Source of the DNA: Streptomyces mayonensis
Lineage (GTDB): Bacteria > Actinomycetota > Actinomycetes > Streptomycetales > Streptomycetaceae
DNA: 64,000 nucleotides
Assembly: GCF_018982965.1 (NCBI RefSeq)
Contig: NZ_JACBYP010000023.1
Coordinates: forward strand, 1 to 64,000
Reading direction: 5' to 3'
How positions within the stretch are numbered: the stretch's first letter is position 1; each line of letters starts with the position of its first letter. Below, one piece after another: positions 17,135 to 25,411 of this stretch. Both the position numbers and the translations under genes were made by a program. A model generated the notes under the pieces. The model did no database searches, was not told the origin of the DNA, and was given only the letters and a program-made list of their open reading frames with translations.

Positions 17135-17977
17135 TTGGCCATCACCGCTCTGCCCCCGGAGACCGAGGCTGACATCGCCCGGGTCACCGAGGCCCTCGCC
17201 ATGATCACCCCGCGCTGGAACGTGAGGATCCTGCTGGCCCTCTCCGGACCGCCGCTGCGCTACAGCGAGCTGGCAGCCAAGGTGTCCTGGCTGCAGAACG
17301 GCCAGCTCCACCCCAAGCTCAAGTCGCTGTGCGACGCCGGCCTCGTCGAACGCACCGAACACACCGCACGCCACGTGACCTACGGCCACACCGAGCGAGC
17401 CACTGCCCTGCTGCCGGTCCTGCCGATGATCGTCACCTGGGCCGAGGAGCACCTGGAGAAGGCCGACCGTCCGCTGCCCGCGATCGAGCAGATCGAGGAC
17501 AGCCTCACCCTGCTCACCCGGCGCCACGCCGCCGCGATCCTGTGGGTGCTCAAGTCGCGTGAGGAGGTCAGCGGCCGGGTGCTGGCCCGGATCGTGATGC
17601 CCAGCAGCGACTGGACCAACATCTATCCGCCGCTGCGCCAGCTCGTTGCCGACGGTCTGGCCGACACCGAGGGCAACGGCCGGCCCTACCGGCTGTCCGC
17701 CGCCGGCGCCGCCCTGGCTCCCGTGCTCGGCGCGCTGTCCGCCTGGTCCGCCGGACAGCCCCTCGACCAGGCGGCCCACCACCCCGTCTGGGGGCAGTCG
17801 CAGGCCAAGAGCAAGCCGAGGCCGTGGGTCAGCAGCCAGTCACGGCCGGCGCCCGCGGCGCTGCCACCCGCTCGGGCGGTTGGGTCGTCCCCGGCGTGGC
17901 ACCACCGCGACCTCTTCTCGCACGCCGTCGCCGTCCGCTCGACGGCAGCCCTCCCGGCGGGAGGCCCGCGCCGATGA
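17135..17977 (+). CDS. Tandem HxlR-type winged-helix regulator
   Basis: A 280-residue protein with two winged-helix units. The first (residues about 20-100) has the HxlR signature ITPRWNVRILLALSGPPLRY, SELAAKVSWLQNGQLHPKLK, SLCDAGLVERTEHTARHVTY. The second (about 120-200) repeats it: RRHAAAILWVLKSREEVSGR, SSDWTNIYPPLRQLVADGLA, RPYRLSAAGAAL. TTG at 17135 follows CAGGAG. HxlR proteins are small single-domain DNA-binding regulators, so a tandem in one chain would act as an intramolecular dimer. It probably controls the transporter and ligase genes that follow. Confidence 0.7.
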   Translation: MAITALPPETEADIARVTEALAMITPRWNVRILLALSGPPLRYSELAAKVSWLQNGQLHPKLKSLCDAGLVERTEHTARHVTYGHTERATALLPVLPMIVTWAEEHLEKADRPLPAIEQIEDSLTLLTRRHAAAILWVLKSREEVSGRVLARIVMPSSDWTNIYPPLRQLVADGLADTEGNGRPYRLSAAGAALAPVLGALSAWSAGQPLDQAAHHPVWGQSQAKSKPRPWVSSQSRPAPAALPPARAVGSSPAWHHRDLFSHAVAVRSTAALPAGGPRR

Positions 17978-18489
17978 GCACCTCCTTCACCCCTGCCGAA
18001 GCACGTCACGCAGTCGACCTGCTGGCCTCGCCCTCCCTGATCCGCCTGGTCACCGAGATCGACGACAACGGCGCCATACCGCCGCGACGGCTCGCCGGTA
18101 CCCTGCCCGACCTTTCCGCGCACCAACTGCGCAGTGCATACGACACGGCCCGCGCCCACGGCCTCGTCCGGGTCGCGCCCGGTGCCGGTCTGGAACTCAC
18201 GGACTCCGGCACGGAGCTGGCCGACCTGTACGACGCGCTAGCCCGGTGGGCGCGGCGCCACTCGGTCCCCGCCGCCGTCTGCGAGTTCAGCAGCCGTGTC
18301 CGTCATGCCCTCGGTCTGCTGGCACCATCGCTCACCCCCGAGAACGCCGACCGCCCCGGACCCCTGCCCGACGTGCACCCCATCGGTATGGAGGGTGAGG
18401 CGGAGCTGGTCCGTGCCCGCACGCTCCTGATCCAGTGGCTGGCCGGTAACCCCCAGGTGGTCGGGGCCGAGCCGGTGCGGGCCGCGTGA
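17974..18489 (+). CDS. Winged-helix protein (HxlR/MarR-like)
   Basis: A 171-residue protein coupled to the tandem regulator by ATGA. Residues about 8-80 (ARHAVDLLASPSLIRLVTEI, LSAHQLRSAYDTARAHGLVR, LELTDSGTELADLYDALARW) form a winged-helix domain ending in the usual LTDSG wing. The rest is helical. Probably a second DNA-binding or effector-binding regulator for the adjacent transporter, with which it also overlaps. Confidence 0.6.
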   Translation: MSTSFTPAEARHAVDLLASPSLIRLVTEIDDNGAIPPRRLAGTLPDLSAHQLRSAYDTARAHGLVRVAPGAGLELTDSGTELADLYDALARWARRHSVPAAVCEFSSRVRHALGLLAPSLTPENADRPGPLPDVHPIGMEGEAELVRARTLLIQWLAGNPQVVGAEPVRAA

Positions 18490-19721
18490 GCGCAGCGGTC
18501 ACACCCCGGCACGCACGTCACACTGCCGGGCTGATGAGCAGCATCTACCTGCCGCGCACGGCGGACGCGGTGGCGTTCGCGATGTCCACCTACGGCATCC
18601 CGTTGCTCGTCCTGTCCACGACCCGCTCCGCGACGCTGACCGGTGCCGCCTTCACCCTGGAGTGGATCCCACGCCTGGCAGCGTTCGGGTGGGCCGGATC
18701 GATGGTCGACCGGCGGGGCGCCGCGGTGGTCTTCCACCTCGCCTCCCTGGGACGGGCGCTGGTCCTCGTGGCCGGGGGGATGCTGCTCTACCTCTACCCG
18801 TCCGGTGCCGTGGCGAGCGTGACGGTGATGGTGCTCGCGGCGGCGACCGGTGTGCTCACCCAGTTCAGCTACGTGGCGGCCGAGACCGCAGGTGCCGCCG
18901 CCGGCCGCCGAGCGGGGCCTCGTGCTCACCGTGTCCAGGCCGTCCTGCTCGGCATCGACCAGACCGCGACCCTGGCCGGACCGGCGCTCGCCGGCGTGCT
19001 GTTGCTCGCCGGACCGCCGTCGATGCTCGCGGTGGTCACCGGGTTCTCGCTGCTCGCCGCGCTGCTCGCCCTGCGCACACCGCCCTCGCCCGTCCTTCCG
19101 GCCCGCGCGCCGAAGGGGCGGCCCGGGGCAGGGCTGGCCACCGGGTGGCGCACCATCCGCGCGCTTCCCGCGCTCGGCTGGCTGGTGGCCGGGCTGACCG
19201 TGTCCAACCTGGCCACCGGTCTTCTCCAGGCCGCCGGTCCCGTGATCGTCGTCCAGCACTTTGGGCAGCCCACCACAGCCGTCGGCCTGGTGTGGTCCGC
19301 CGCAGCGGCGGCGACCCTCGTGGCCGTGACCATCTGTCGGTTCGCGCTGGACCGCCGGGGCTTGTGGCCAGTGGGAGCAGCTTGCTCCGTCATCGCTTCG
19401 CTCGCCTGTCTCGCTGCCGCCCTGGCCCCCGACTACCTGTCCTACCTGGTCATGGTCGCGGTCCTGATGGCAGCCGATGGCGGCCTGGCGGTCGTCCTGC
19501 GTACCCTGCGCTCCCGCCTGATCCCCCCAGAGGCGTTCGGCAGCACCCTGTCGGCCACCATCCTCATCCTCCTGCTGCCCTTCCCCGTCGCCGGCGTGCT
19601 CACCGCGCTCACCCCGCCCGACGCGCTGGGCCACGTCATCACCGCCTGCGCTGCCCTGCAAACCCTCGGCCTGTTCTGCGCCTTCGCCCGCCTGCGCACC
19701 GACCCCGCCCTGCGCACCTGA
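18486..19721 (+). CDS. MFS transporter (MFS_3/EntS-like)
   Basis: A 411-residue protein with about 12 hydrophobic segments and the loop between helices 2 and 3 (AGSMVDRRGAAVV) typical of the major facilitator superfamily. The N-terminus LMSSIYLPRTADAVAFAMST and the helix VQAVLLGIDQTATLAGPALA are characteristic of the EntS-like exporter branch. It probably exports a small molecule. It overlaps the preceding regulator gene by a GTGA, linking expression to it. Confidence 0.8.
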   Translation: MSAAVTPRHARHTAGLMSSIYLPRTADAVAFAMSTYGIPLLVLSTTRSATLTGAAFTLEWIPRLAAFGWAGSMVDRRGAAVVFHLASLGRALVLVAGGMLLYLYPSGAVASVTVMVLAAATGVLTQFSYVAAETAGAAAGRRAGPRAHRVQAVLLGIDQTATLAGPALAGVLLLAGPPSMLAVVTGFSLLAALLALRTPPSPVLPARAPKGRPGAGLATGWRTIRALPALGWLVAGLTVSNLATGLLQAAGPVIVVQHFGQPTTAVGLVWSAAAAATLVAVTICRFALDRRGLWPVGAACSVIASLACLAAALAPDYLSYLVMVAVLMAADGGLAVVLRTLRSRLIPPEAFGSTLSATILILLLPFPVAGVLTALTPPDALGHVITACAALQTLGLFCAFARLRTDPALRT

Positions 19722-19752
19722 CCCAGGTGTCCCCAGCCTCTGGAGAACCCTT

Positions 19753-20054
19753 ATGACCATCGCCGCCCTCGGGTCGCACCGAGCGACCGGCCGCACCATC
19801 ACCGAGCAGTTCCACGCCTTCGACGCCCGCAACCCGCACGCGTACCGCGCTCTGGAACGCATGGCCGCCCGCCGCTTGGCCGCCGGAGCCACCCGGATCA
19901 GCCTCAAGGACTCTTCGAGGACCTGCGACGCCATCTCCCGTACGGGGTCGCGGGGCTGAACAACAACTTCACCGCGCTCTACGCCCGCCGCCTCATCGAC
20001 GACCACCACCACCGGGCCGACGCGTTCGAGCTGCGCCGCCGCCGCGCCGCCTGA
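19753..20054 (+). pseudogene. Phage/plasmid-type small protein, frameshifted
   Basis: The first 50 residues (TITEQFHAFDARNPHAYRAL, ERMAARRLAAGATRISLKD) and, after one base is added at about 19908 (GGACTCTTC), the continuation LFEDLRRHLPYGVAGLNNNF followed by TALYARRLIDDHHHRADAFE match the order of a small protein common in actinophages and plasmids (IADQF...NPHVY...ALFEVLR...LNNNHRAFYARL). Function unknown. As it stands the frame stops at 19959. Good start context: GGAGAACCCTT before ATG. Confidence 0.7.
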
Positions 20055-20104
20055 GACACCCCGCTTCTTCCTGCCCTGCCGTCCCCCGATACGGAGAACC
20101 CCTC

Positions 20105-21349
20105 TTGTCCGCTCGCCCTGTTGTACTTGTCGTCGCTCCCGGAGATAGAAACTACCGCGGCTACTGCCTTGAGCAGGTCGCCGACGCCTACGACGTCGTG
20201 CTGCTCACCGGCGCCGAACCGTCGTGGGAGAAGCCGCACATCACCGATCACGCCGTCGTGGACCTCAGCGATCCTGCCGCGCTGCTGGCAGGGGGCCGCG
20301 CCCTGGCAGGACGCCACGACCTCGCCGGTGTCATGACCTGGGACGAGTGGAGCGTGGTCCCGACCGCCCGCCTCGCCCGCCAGCTCGGCTTGCCCACCAC
20401 CGCACCCGAAGTGATGCAGGGGTGCCGCAACAAGGCCACCGCTCGGTCGCTGTTCGCCCGCCACGGCGTGCCCTCGGCAACCTCGGTGAGCGTGCGTACC
20501 CGCCAGGAGGCCGAAGCCGCCGCCGAACGGATCGGCTACCCCGTGGTGCTCAAGCCCGCCTCACACGCGGGTGCCATCGGCGTGCGCCGCGTCGATGACC
20601 GTGACCAGCTCACGGCCGCCTACCAGGCAGCCGAACGCACAGCCGGTCAGAGCACCGAGAGCACCAGCGTCCTTGTCGAGGAGTACCTCGACGGGCCGGA
20701 GATCTCCGTGGAGTGCGTCACCTACCGCCGCAACACCACAGTCGTCGCGGTCAACCGCAAGACCCTCAGCCCTCCGCCGCACTTCGAGCAGCTCGCCCAC
20801 AGCGTGGACGCCGCCGACCCGCTCCTGGAGACCGTTGCGCCGGCCGCCCGGGCGGCGATCAACGCCCTCGGCATCACCGACGGCGTCAGCCACATAGAGA
20901 TGCGCCTCGTCGAGGGCAGACCCCGCCTCATAGAGGTCAACGCCCGACTCGCCGGTGACATGATCGGCCACCTCGTGTGTCTCGCCACCGGCATCGACCT
21001 GCCTCGTGCCGCCGCCGACATCGCCTGCGGCCGTGCCCCCGACCTCACGCCCACCAGGTCCTCGGCCGCCGCCATCCGGCTCCTCTACCCGGACACCTCC
21101 GGCACCCTCACCCACCTCACCTACGACGGACCTTGCCCGACGTGGCTGGACCGGCTCCAGTTCCAGTGCCGCACCGGCGACCAGCTCCTCCTCCCCACCG
21201 ACGGGGGAAACCTGTACACCGGCCGGATCGGCTACCTCACCACCACCGCATCGACCGGTCAGCAGGCGCGTGCACGCGCCGAGCGGGCCGCTCGTGCCGT
21301 CGTCGCGGTCCTCGACCAGACCCCCGGCACCCGCAGCACCGCGGCGTGA
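20105..21349 (+). CDS. ATP-grasp ligase
   Basis: A 414-residue enzyme of the ATP-grasp superfamily, which joins a carboxylate to an amine or similar nucleophile through an acyl phosphate. The N-terminal Rossmann-like part holds PVVLVVAPGDRNYRGYCLEQ; the ATP-binding part shows CRNKATARSLFARHGVPSAT, YPVVLKPASHAGAIGVRRV, VLVEEYLDGPEISVECVTYR and the metal-binding end HIEMRLVEGRPRLIEVNARL, AGDMIG. The layout is that of amino-acid/dipeptide ligases such as BacD. TTG at 20105 follows ACGGAGAACCCCTC. The MFS gene directly coupled downstream suggests that the product is exported. Confidence 0.85.
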   Translation: MSARPVVLVVAPGDRNYRGYCLEQVADAYDVVLLTGAEPSWEKPHITDHAVVDLSDPAALLAGGRALAGRHDLAGVMTWDEWSVVPTARLARQLGLPTTAPEVMQGCRNKATARSLFARHGVPSATSVSVRTRQEAEAAAERIGYPVVLKPASHAGAIGVRRVDDRDQLTAAYQAAERTAGQSTESTSVLVEEYLDGPEISVECVTYRRNTTVVAVNRKTLSPPPHFEQLAHSVDAADPLLETVAPAARAAINALGITDGVSHIEMRLVEGRPRLIEVNARLAGDMIGHLVCLATGIDLPRAAADIACGRAPDLTPTRSSAAAIRLLYPDTSGTLTHLTYDGPCPTWLDRLQFQCRTGDQLLLPTDGGNLYTGRIGYLTTTASTGQQARARAERAARAVVAVLDQTPGTRSTAA

Positions 21350-22497
21350 GCGTGGAGTCTGTGTCCGACCGGCACAGCCGCGCGCTGCTGACCGGGTACT
21401 TCCTCGGCCTCGGGGCCATCATGGCGGTGTGGGGCGCCCGGATGCCTGCCGTGCAGCAGGCTGCCCACCTCAGCACCGCAGGGCTGGCCCTGGTCCTGCT
21501 GGCCGCCGCCGTCGGCATGGTCGCCGGGCTTCAGCTCGGAGGCCGCTACGCCCGCCCGGCGCGGCTACCGACTCTGCTTAGCACAGGGGCCCTTGCCCTG
21601 GCCGGATGCCTCGTCCTGGTGGGCCAAGGCGAGAGCCTGTCCGCGTTGCTGGCGGCGGCTCTCGCGTTCGGCCTTGCGCACGGCGTCCTCGATGTCGCCG
21701 CCAACACCGCGGCCGTCCGATGCCAAACGGCCTTCGGCCGGCCCATCATGTCTGGTCTTCACGCCGCCTACTCCCTTGGCGCCCTCGCCGGCGCCGCCCT
21801 GGCTGCCCTCACCTCCCACGCCGCGCACAGCACACTCTTCACCGCAACAGGTGCAATCCTGGCCGGCCTCGCGATCGCTGCCGTGCCGGTCACCCGAAGC
21901 CTGAGCGGCGCAGACCGCCCCGCAATGGGCGCCGACGCCGGGAAGCCCCCCCTGGTTCCGTCGCCGGGAAAGCTCTGGCTTCTGGCCGCTCTGGCTGCTG
22001 CGAGCCTGCTGGGGGAGGGAGCCGCCGCCGACTGGGCCGCCGTGCACCTGCACACCCTGGGCGCCCCGACGGCCGCGAGCGCCACCGCGTTCGCGCTCTA
22101 CAGCGCGGCCATGGCCGCGGGACGGCTGACCGGAGACCGGCTCACCGCAGCATTCGGTGCACCGACAGTCGTACGGGCCGGAGCCGTTCTCGCCACGACC
22201 GGACTCACCATCGGCGTCATCGGAAGAAGCACCCCGCTGACGCTGGCCGGGTGGGCGGTCTTCGGACTCGGCCTGTCCACCACCGTCCCCTCGCTCATCA
22301 CCGCGGCCGGAGCCGGAGGCGCCAAGGCCGTGGCCACGGTCACCGCCACCGGCTACCTCGGCCTCCTCGCCGGCCCGGCCCTCATCGGTGCCCTGGCCAG
22401 CGCCACCACCTTGTCCACGGCCCTGCTGCTGCCCGCCCTCCTCGCAGCAACTGTCGCCGCCCTCGCCCATCGCGCCCTGGAGAACACCACCCCTTGA
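21346..22497 (+). CDS. MFS transporter coupled to ATP-grasp gene
   Basis: A 383-residue transporter with 12 predicted helices. The start LLTGYFLGLGAIMAVWGARM followed by AVQQAAHLSTAGLALVLLAA and the internal AFGLAHGVLDVAANTAAVRC, MSGLHAAYSLGALAGAALAA are typical of a bacterial MFS branch often found with peptide or nucleoside-like metabolites. GTG at 21346 overlaps the stop of the ATP-grasp gene (GTGA), so the two proteins are made together. Likely exports the product of the ligase. Confidence 0.8.
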   Translation: MSVESVSDRHSRALLTGYFLGLGAIMAVWGARMPAVQQAAHLSTAGLALVLLAAAVGMVAGLQLGGRYARPARLPTLLSTGALALAGCLVLVGQGESLSALLAAALAFGLAHGVLDVAANTAAVRCQTAFGRPIMSGLHAAYSLGALAGAALAALTSHAAHSTLFTATGAILAGLAIAAVPVTRSLSGADRPAMGADAGKPPLVPSPGKLWLLAALAAASLLGEGAAADWAAVHLHTLGAPTAASATAFALYSAAMAAGRLTGDRLTAAFGAPTVVRAGAVLATTGLTIGVIGRSTPLTLAGWAVFGLGLSTTVPSLITAAGAGGAKAVATVTATGYLGLLAGPALIGALASATTLSTALLLPALLAATVAALAHRALENTTP

Positions 22498-23117
22498 CCC
22501 CCGCCACCGCCCAGGGCTTGGACGCCGTCATCCTCGACTACAACGGCGTCATCGGCCTGCAACCCACCACCGACCAGTGGATCCGCCTGGCCCGCACCGC
22601 CCTGTGGCCCGAGGACCTCCCCGCCTTCCAGAACGCCTTCTGGAACGCCCGCTGCGCCTACGACGCCGGTCAGCTCAGCGACCTCGCGTATTGGGCCACG
22701 GTCCTCGGCCACCACCCTGGTGCCCGACGGCTGCGTGAACTCCGCGACGCCGACACCGACATGTGGACGTCCACCGACGACCGCGTCGTGGAAGTCCTGG
22801 AGTACGCCCACGCGTCCGGGCTGCCGCTGGTCCTGCTGTCGAACGCACCCCGCCACCTCAGCGACGTCCTCGACCGCCACCCGTGGCGCCGCCTGATGAC
22901 CCACGCCTTCTACTCGGCCCGGCTCCAGGTATGCAAACCCGACCCGGCCGCCTACCAGCACGCGATGAACGCCACCGGAGTGCGCGATCCACAACGCGTC
23001 CTCTTCGTGGACGACCGGGCCGACAACTGCCACGCCGCCCGACGCCTGGGCCTGCGCACCCTGCACTACACCGGCCGCCCCACCGACCTCGCAGTCGCCC
23101 TGCAGTCCCCCAACTGA
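22494..23117 (+). CDS. HAD-superfamily hydrolase
   Basis: A 207-residue protein with the HAD motifs in order: motif I DAVILDYNGVIG (the nucleophile aspartate is the first D of DYNG), motif II LVLLSNAP, the motif III lysine in LQVCKPDPAAYQHAM, and motif IV VLFVDDRADN. HAD enzymes of this subgroup (epoxide-hydrolase/dehalogenase-like, type I cap) remove phosphate or halide from small molecules. It is coupled to the MFS gene by TTGA and may act in the same small-molecule pathway. Confidence 0.8.
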   Translation: MTPATAQGLDAVILDYNGVIGLQPTTDQWIRLARTALWPEDLPAFQNAFWNARCAYDAGQLSDLAYWATVLGHHPGARRLRELRDADTDMWTSTDDRVVEVLEYAHASGLPLVLLSNAPRHLSDVLDRHPWRRLMTHAFYSARLQVCKPDPAAYQHAMNATGVRDPQRVLFVDDRADNCHAARRLGLRTLHYTGRPTDLAVALQSPN

Positions 23118-23141
23118 CCCCGCCCCTTCCCGTAGGATTCA

Positions 23142-24008
23142 GTGCCTCACGACGACCACGACACCATCGACGGCGACGTCTACGTCTCCCCCCGCCACCT
23201 GGCCCGATCCACCGCAGTCGGTGACCCCGGCCTCGACCCGCTGCGCGACCTCGGCTGGGACCTGCACCACGACGACCTCGGCAACGCGCACCTCACGGCT
23301 CCCGACGGCAAGGTCCGCCTCGGCTATCTCCCCGAAGGCGACAACGACGGACTGTGGCGCATCAACGCCTACAAGGACGCCTTCGGCCCACCGGCCTGGG
23401 GCGTCTGCTTCAACGACACCGCGCCCACGGAGTTCGTCACCGCCTTCACCACCGCCCTCGCCGGGGCGTACCGGCAGGGGCCGGACCACTACCTCGCCCG
23501 GCCGGTCGCCGACAGCGCCGACCACAACCCGTTCCTGGCCGTCGCCCCCCTCATCAACCACGGGTGGCAGCTCGACCGCCCGCACCCGAGCGCCTTCGCG
23601 ATCAGCGCACCCGACGGGCTCGCCACGCTGGAGTACACCACCGGCGACCTCGACCCGGCGATCGAACTGGAAACCCGCGACGCCCGCTGGCACCTGTGGG
23701 CCGGCACGTCCCCGGCCCGGCCCTTCTGGTACGCCACGGCCAGCACCGACACCCCCGCCGCTCTCCTGCGAGCCGTGACCGAAGCCGTGGCCGACCCCGC
23801 ACCCCTTCCCCGCTGGCGGGACGACACCGACAGCTACGTCAAGGACCACGCCCGGCTCTCCCTGATCCTCCCGCAGAGTCCGCCATCGCCCACCCCGCTC
23901 GACGTCCGGCGGGCCGCCGCTTCCCGCCGCCCGGCCGCGCTTCCCGCGGTCAGCGTGCCGCGCTGGAGCACCACGAGCCGACCTGCCCTGCCCGGCCCAC
24001 GCCGCTGA
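23142..24008 (+). CDS. DUF317 family protein (two domain copies)
   Basis: A 288-residue protein with two DUF317 units: residues about 10-110 (VYVSPRHLARSTAVGDPGLD, LGWDLHHDDLGNAHLTAPDG, WGVCFNDTAPTEFVTAFTTA) and about 115-215 (NPFLAVAPLINHGWQLDRPH, FWYATASTDTPAALLRAVTE). DUF317 is an almost Streptomyces-restricted family of unknown function that is common on accessory DNA. Starts at GTG 23142. A second DUF317 group lies at 46.7-48.3 kb. Confidence 0.8.
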   Translation: MPHDDHDTIDGDVYVSPRHLARSTAVGDPGLDPLRDLGWDLHHDDLGNAHLTAPDGKVRLGYLPEGDNDGLWRINAYKDAFGPPAWGVCFNDTAPTEFVTAFTTALAGAYRQGPDHYLARPVADSADHNPFLAVAPLINHGWQLDRPHPSAFAISAPDGLATLEYTTGDLDPAIELETRDARWHLWAGTSPARPFWYATASTDTPAALLRAVTEAVADPAPLPRWRDDTDSYVKDHARLSLILPQSPPSPTPLDVRRAAASRRPAALPAVSVPRWSTTSRPALPGPRR

Positions 24009-24041
24009 CCCCAACCCACCCCCAACGGATACCTACCCCTC

Positions 24042-24530
24042 GTGTCCTTGCAGGCCCCCGAGTTCTTCACCGAGCTGCGCCTCCCCTTCCACGACTACAC
24101 CGTCGTGGGCAACACCTACTACGCCGCTCCCGTCCCGGGCACGCCGCTACGGCTTCGGATCGACTTCACTCGCACCATCTACGCGGACACCTATGGCGGG
24201 CTGCGGGTCGCAGTCGTCCACCCGGACCGCGGCGAGATCGACGCGGTGGCGCTCAGCTTCCTGGACCACGGAACCTTCCACCGCCGCGACGAGGCCACCA
24301 ACACCCGGCCGAACACCCAGCAGTACGGCACCTTCGACAAATACCACCGCCCCGGCCGCCCGCCATGGGAGGGGGCCGTCACCACCGGGCTGCGCGACGC
24401 CATCGAGCAGTACACCGCCGTCTGGTTACCCGGCGCCTGGGCCGCCTCCGGACCCAAGCGAGCGGCCGGCCGCACGTCGCGCAGAACTCCGCCCCCGCCG
24501 ACCGCGCCCGCCGGGGCCCGCACCCGCTGA
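24042..24530 (+). CDS. Hypothetical protein between DUF317 genes
   Basis: A 162-residue protein with a mixed sheet/helix N-terminal domain (FFTELRLPFHDYTVVGNTYY, LRVAVVHPDRGEIDAVALSF, HGTFHRRDEATNT, YGTFDKYHR) and a basic Pro-rich tail. Start GTG at 24042. Unrecognised. Its place between two DUF317 genes and its size suggest a partner of that family on these elements. Confidence 0.6.
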   Translation: MSLQAPEFFTELRLPFHDYTVVGNTYYAAPVPGTPLRLRIDFTRTIYADTYGGLRVAVVHPDRGEIDAVALSFLDHGTFHRRDEATNTRPNTQQYGTFDKYHRPGRPPWEGAVTTGLRDAIEQYTAVWLPGAWAASGPKRAAGRTSRRTPPPPTAPAGARTR

Positions 24531-24583
24531 TCCTCATCCCGAAACCCGCACCCGCGCCAGCCACCCAGCAGGAGCCTCTCCTC

Positions 24584-25382
24584 GTGTTGCCCGATCCGCC
24601 CTCCGACCCCTTCAAGGGCCTCGACCCCGCCCAGACCATGAGGGTCCTCCCGCGTTACCTCGCAGGTCCCGGCCAAGCAGACCTGAAGACGATCTGGGCC
24701 TTCCCCTACGACGAGGGCTGGCACCTTCACCAGGGACTCGAAGGGATGGTGTTCGCCATCAGCCCCTGCGCCCGGTTGTGGACCCGCTTCGCTCCCGAAC
24801 CCGAGGAGCGAGGCCAAGGAACGTGGACCATCGGCATGGACCGTGTCCCCTTCGGCCCACGGGCCTGGGAGACCACCTTCGACGCCACCACCCCCGCCGA
24901 ACTCCTGCGCGACGTCCACGCCGAACTGCTCGACCTGTACCTCGAAGACCGCCACAGCGACCAGAACCACCTGTTCGAGGACGCGACGGCCCCGCACGAA
25001 GGTGTACACACCGCTCCTCACGCGCGGCTGGAGCCACAGCGTCAAAACGGACGGCACACAGACCTTCCTCCCACCGGACGGCCTCGGCGGCGTGCGCCAC
25101 CAATACGCCACCACCCGCTCCGAAGGCCCTACCTGGCGCGCCTGGGGCGGCTACCCGAGCGAACCGCACTGGCAGGCCCAGTTCTCCGCCGCCGCTCCCA
25201 CCACCCTCGCCGCGGCCTTCACCGCCTCGCTGATCTCCACCGAACCGCTGCACCGGGCCGTGAAACAGATCCCCATCCACACCCGCCGGCACCTCTACGT
25301 CGCACCCAGGGCCCCGCAGCCACCCAACCGTCCGACCCCCGCGATGTCACCCACCGGCCATACGACCGGCCGCACCCGCTGA
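24584..25382 (+). pseudogene. DUF317 family protein, frameshifted
   Basis: The first part (MRVLPRYLAGPGQADLKTIW, EGWHLHQGLEGMVFAISPCA, WETTFDATTPAELLRDVHAE) is a DUF317 unit. At about 24998-25005 (CACGAAGG) the frame moves by one base, and the second unit continues as VYTPLLTRGWSHSVKTDGTQ, TFLPPDGLGGVRHQYATTRS, WGGYPSEPHWQAQFSAAAPT to the stop at 25382. Both halves keep coding character, so the frameshift is recent or a sequencing artefact. GTG at 24584 is preceded by CAGGAG. Confidence 0.7.
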
Positions 25383-25411
25383 CCCCGACCGATCAAGGAG
25401 CCTTCTTCCTC

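Noticed and set aside
18880..18960. Possible frameshift in the first MFS gene around GRRAGPRAHRVQ
   Set aside because: The same frame continues into good MFS sequence on both sides, so the irregular loop is acceptable without a shift.
23354..25411. Long plus-strand frame that continues into the surface protein gene
   Set aside because: Apart from the DUF317 first half at 24584 and the surface protein from 25412, the frame is Arg/Pro-rich and overlaps a better DUF317 gene in another frame.
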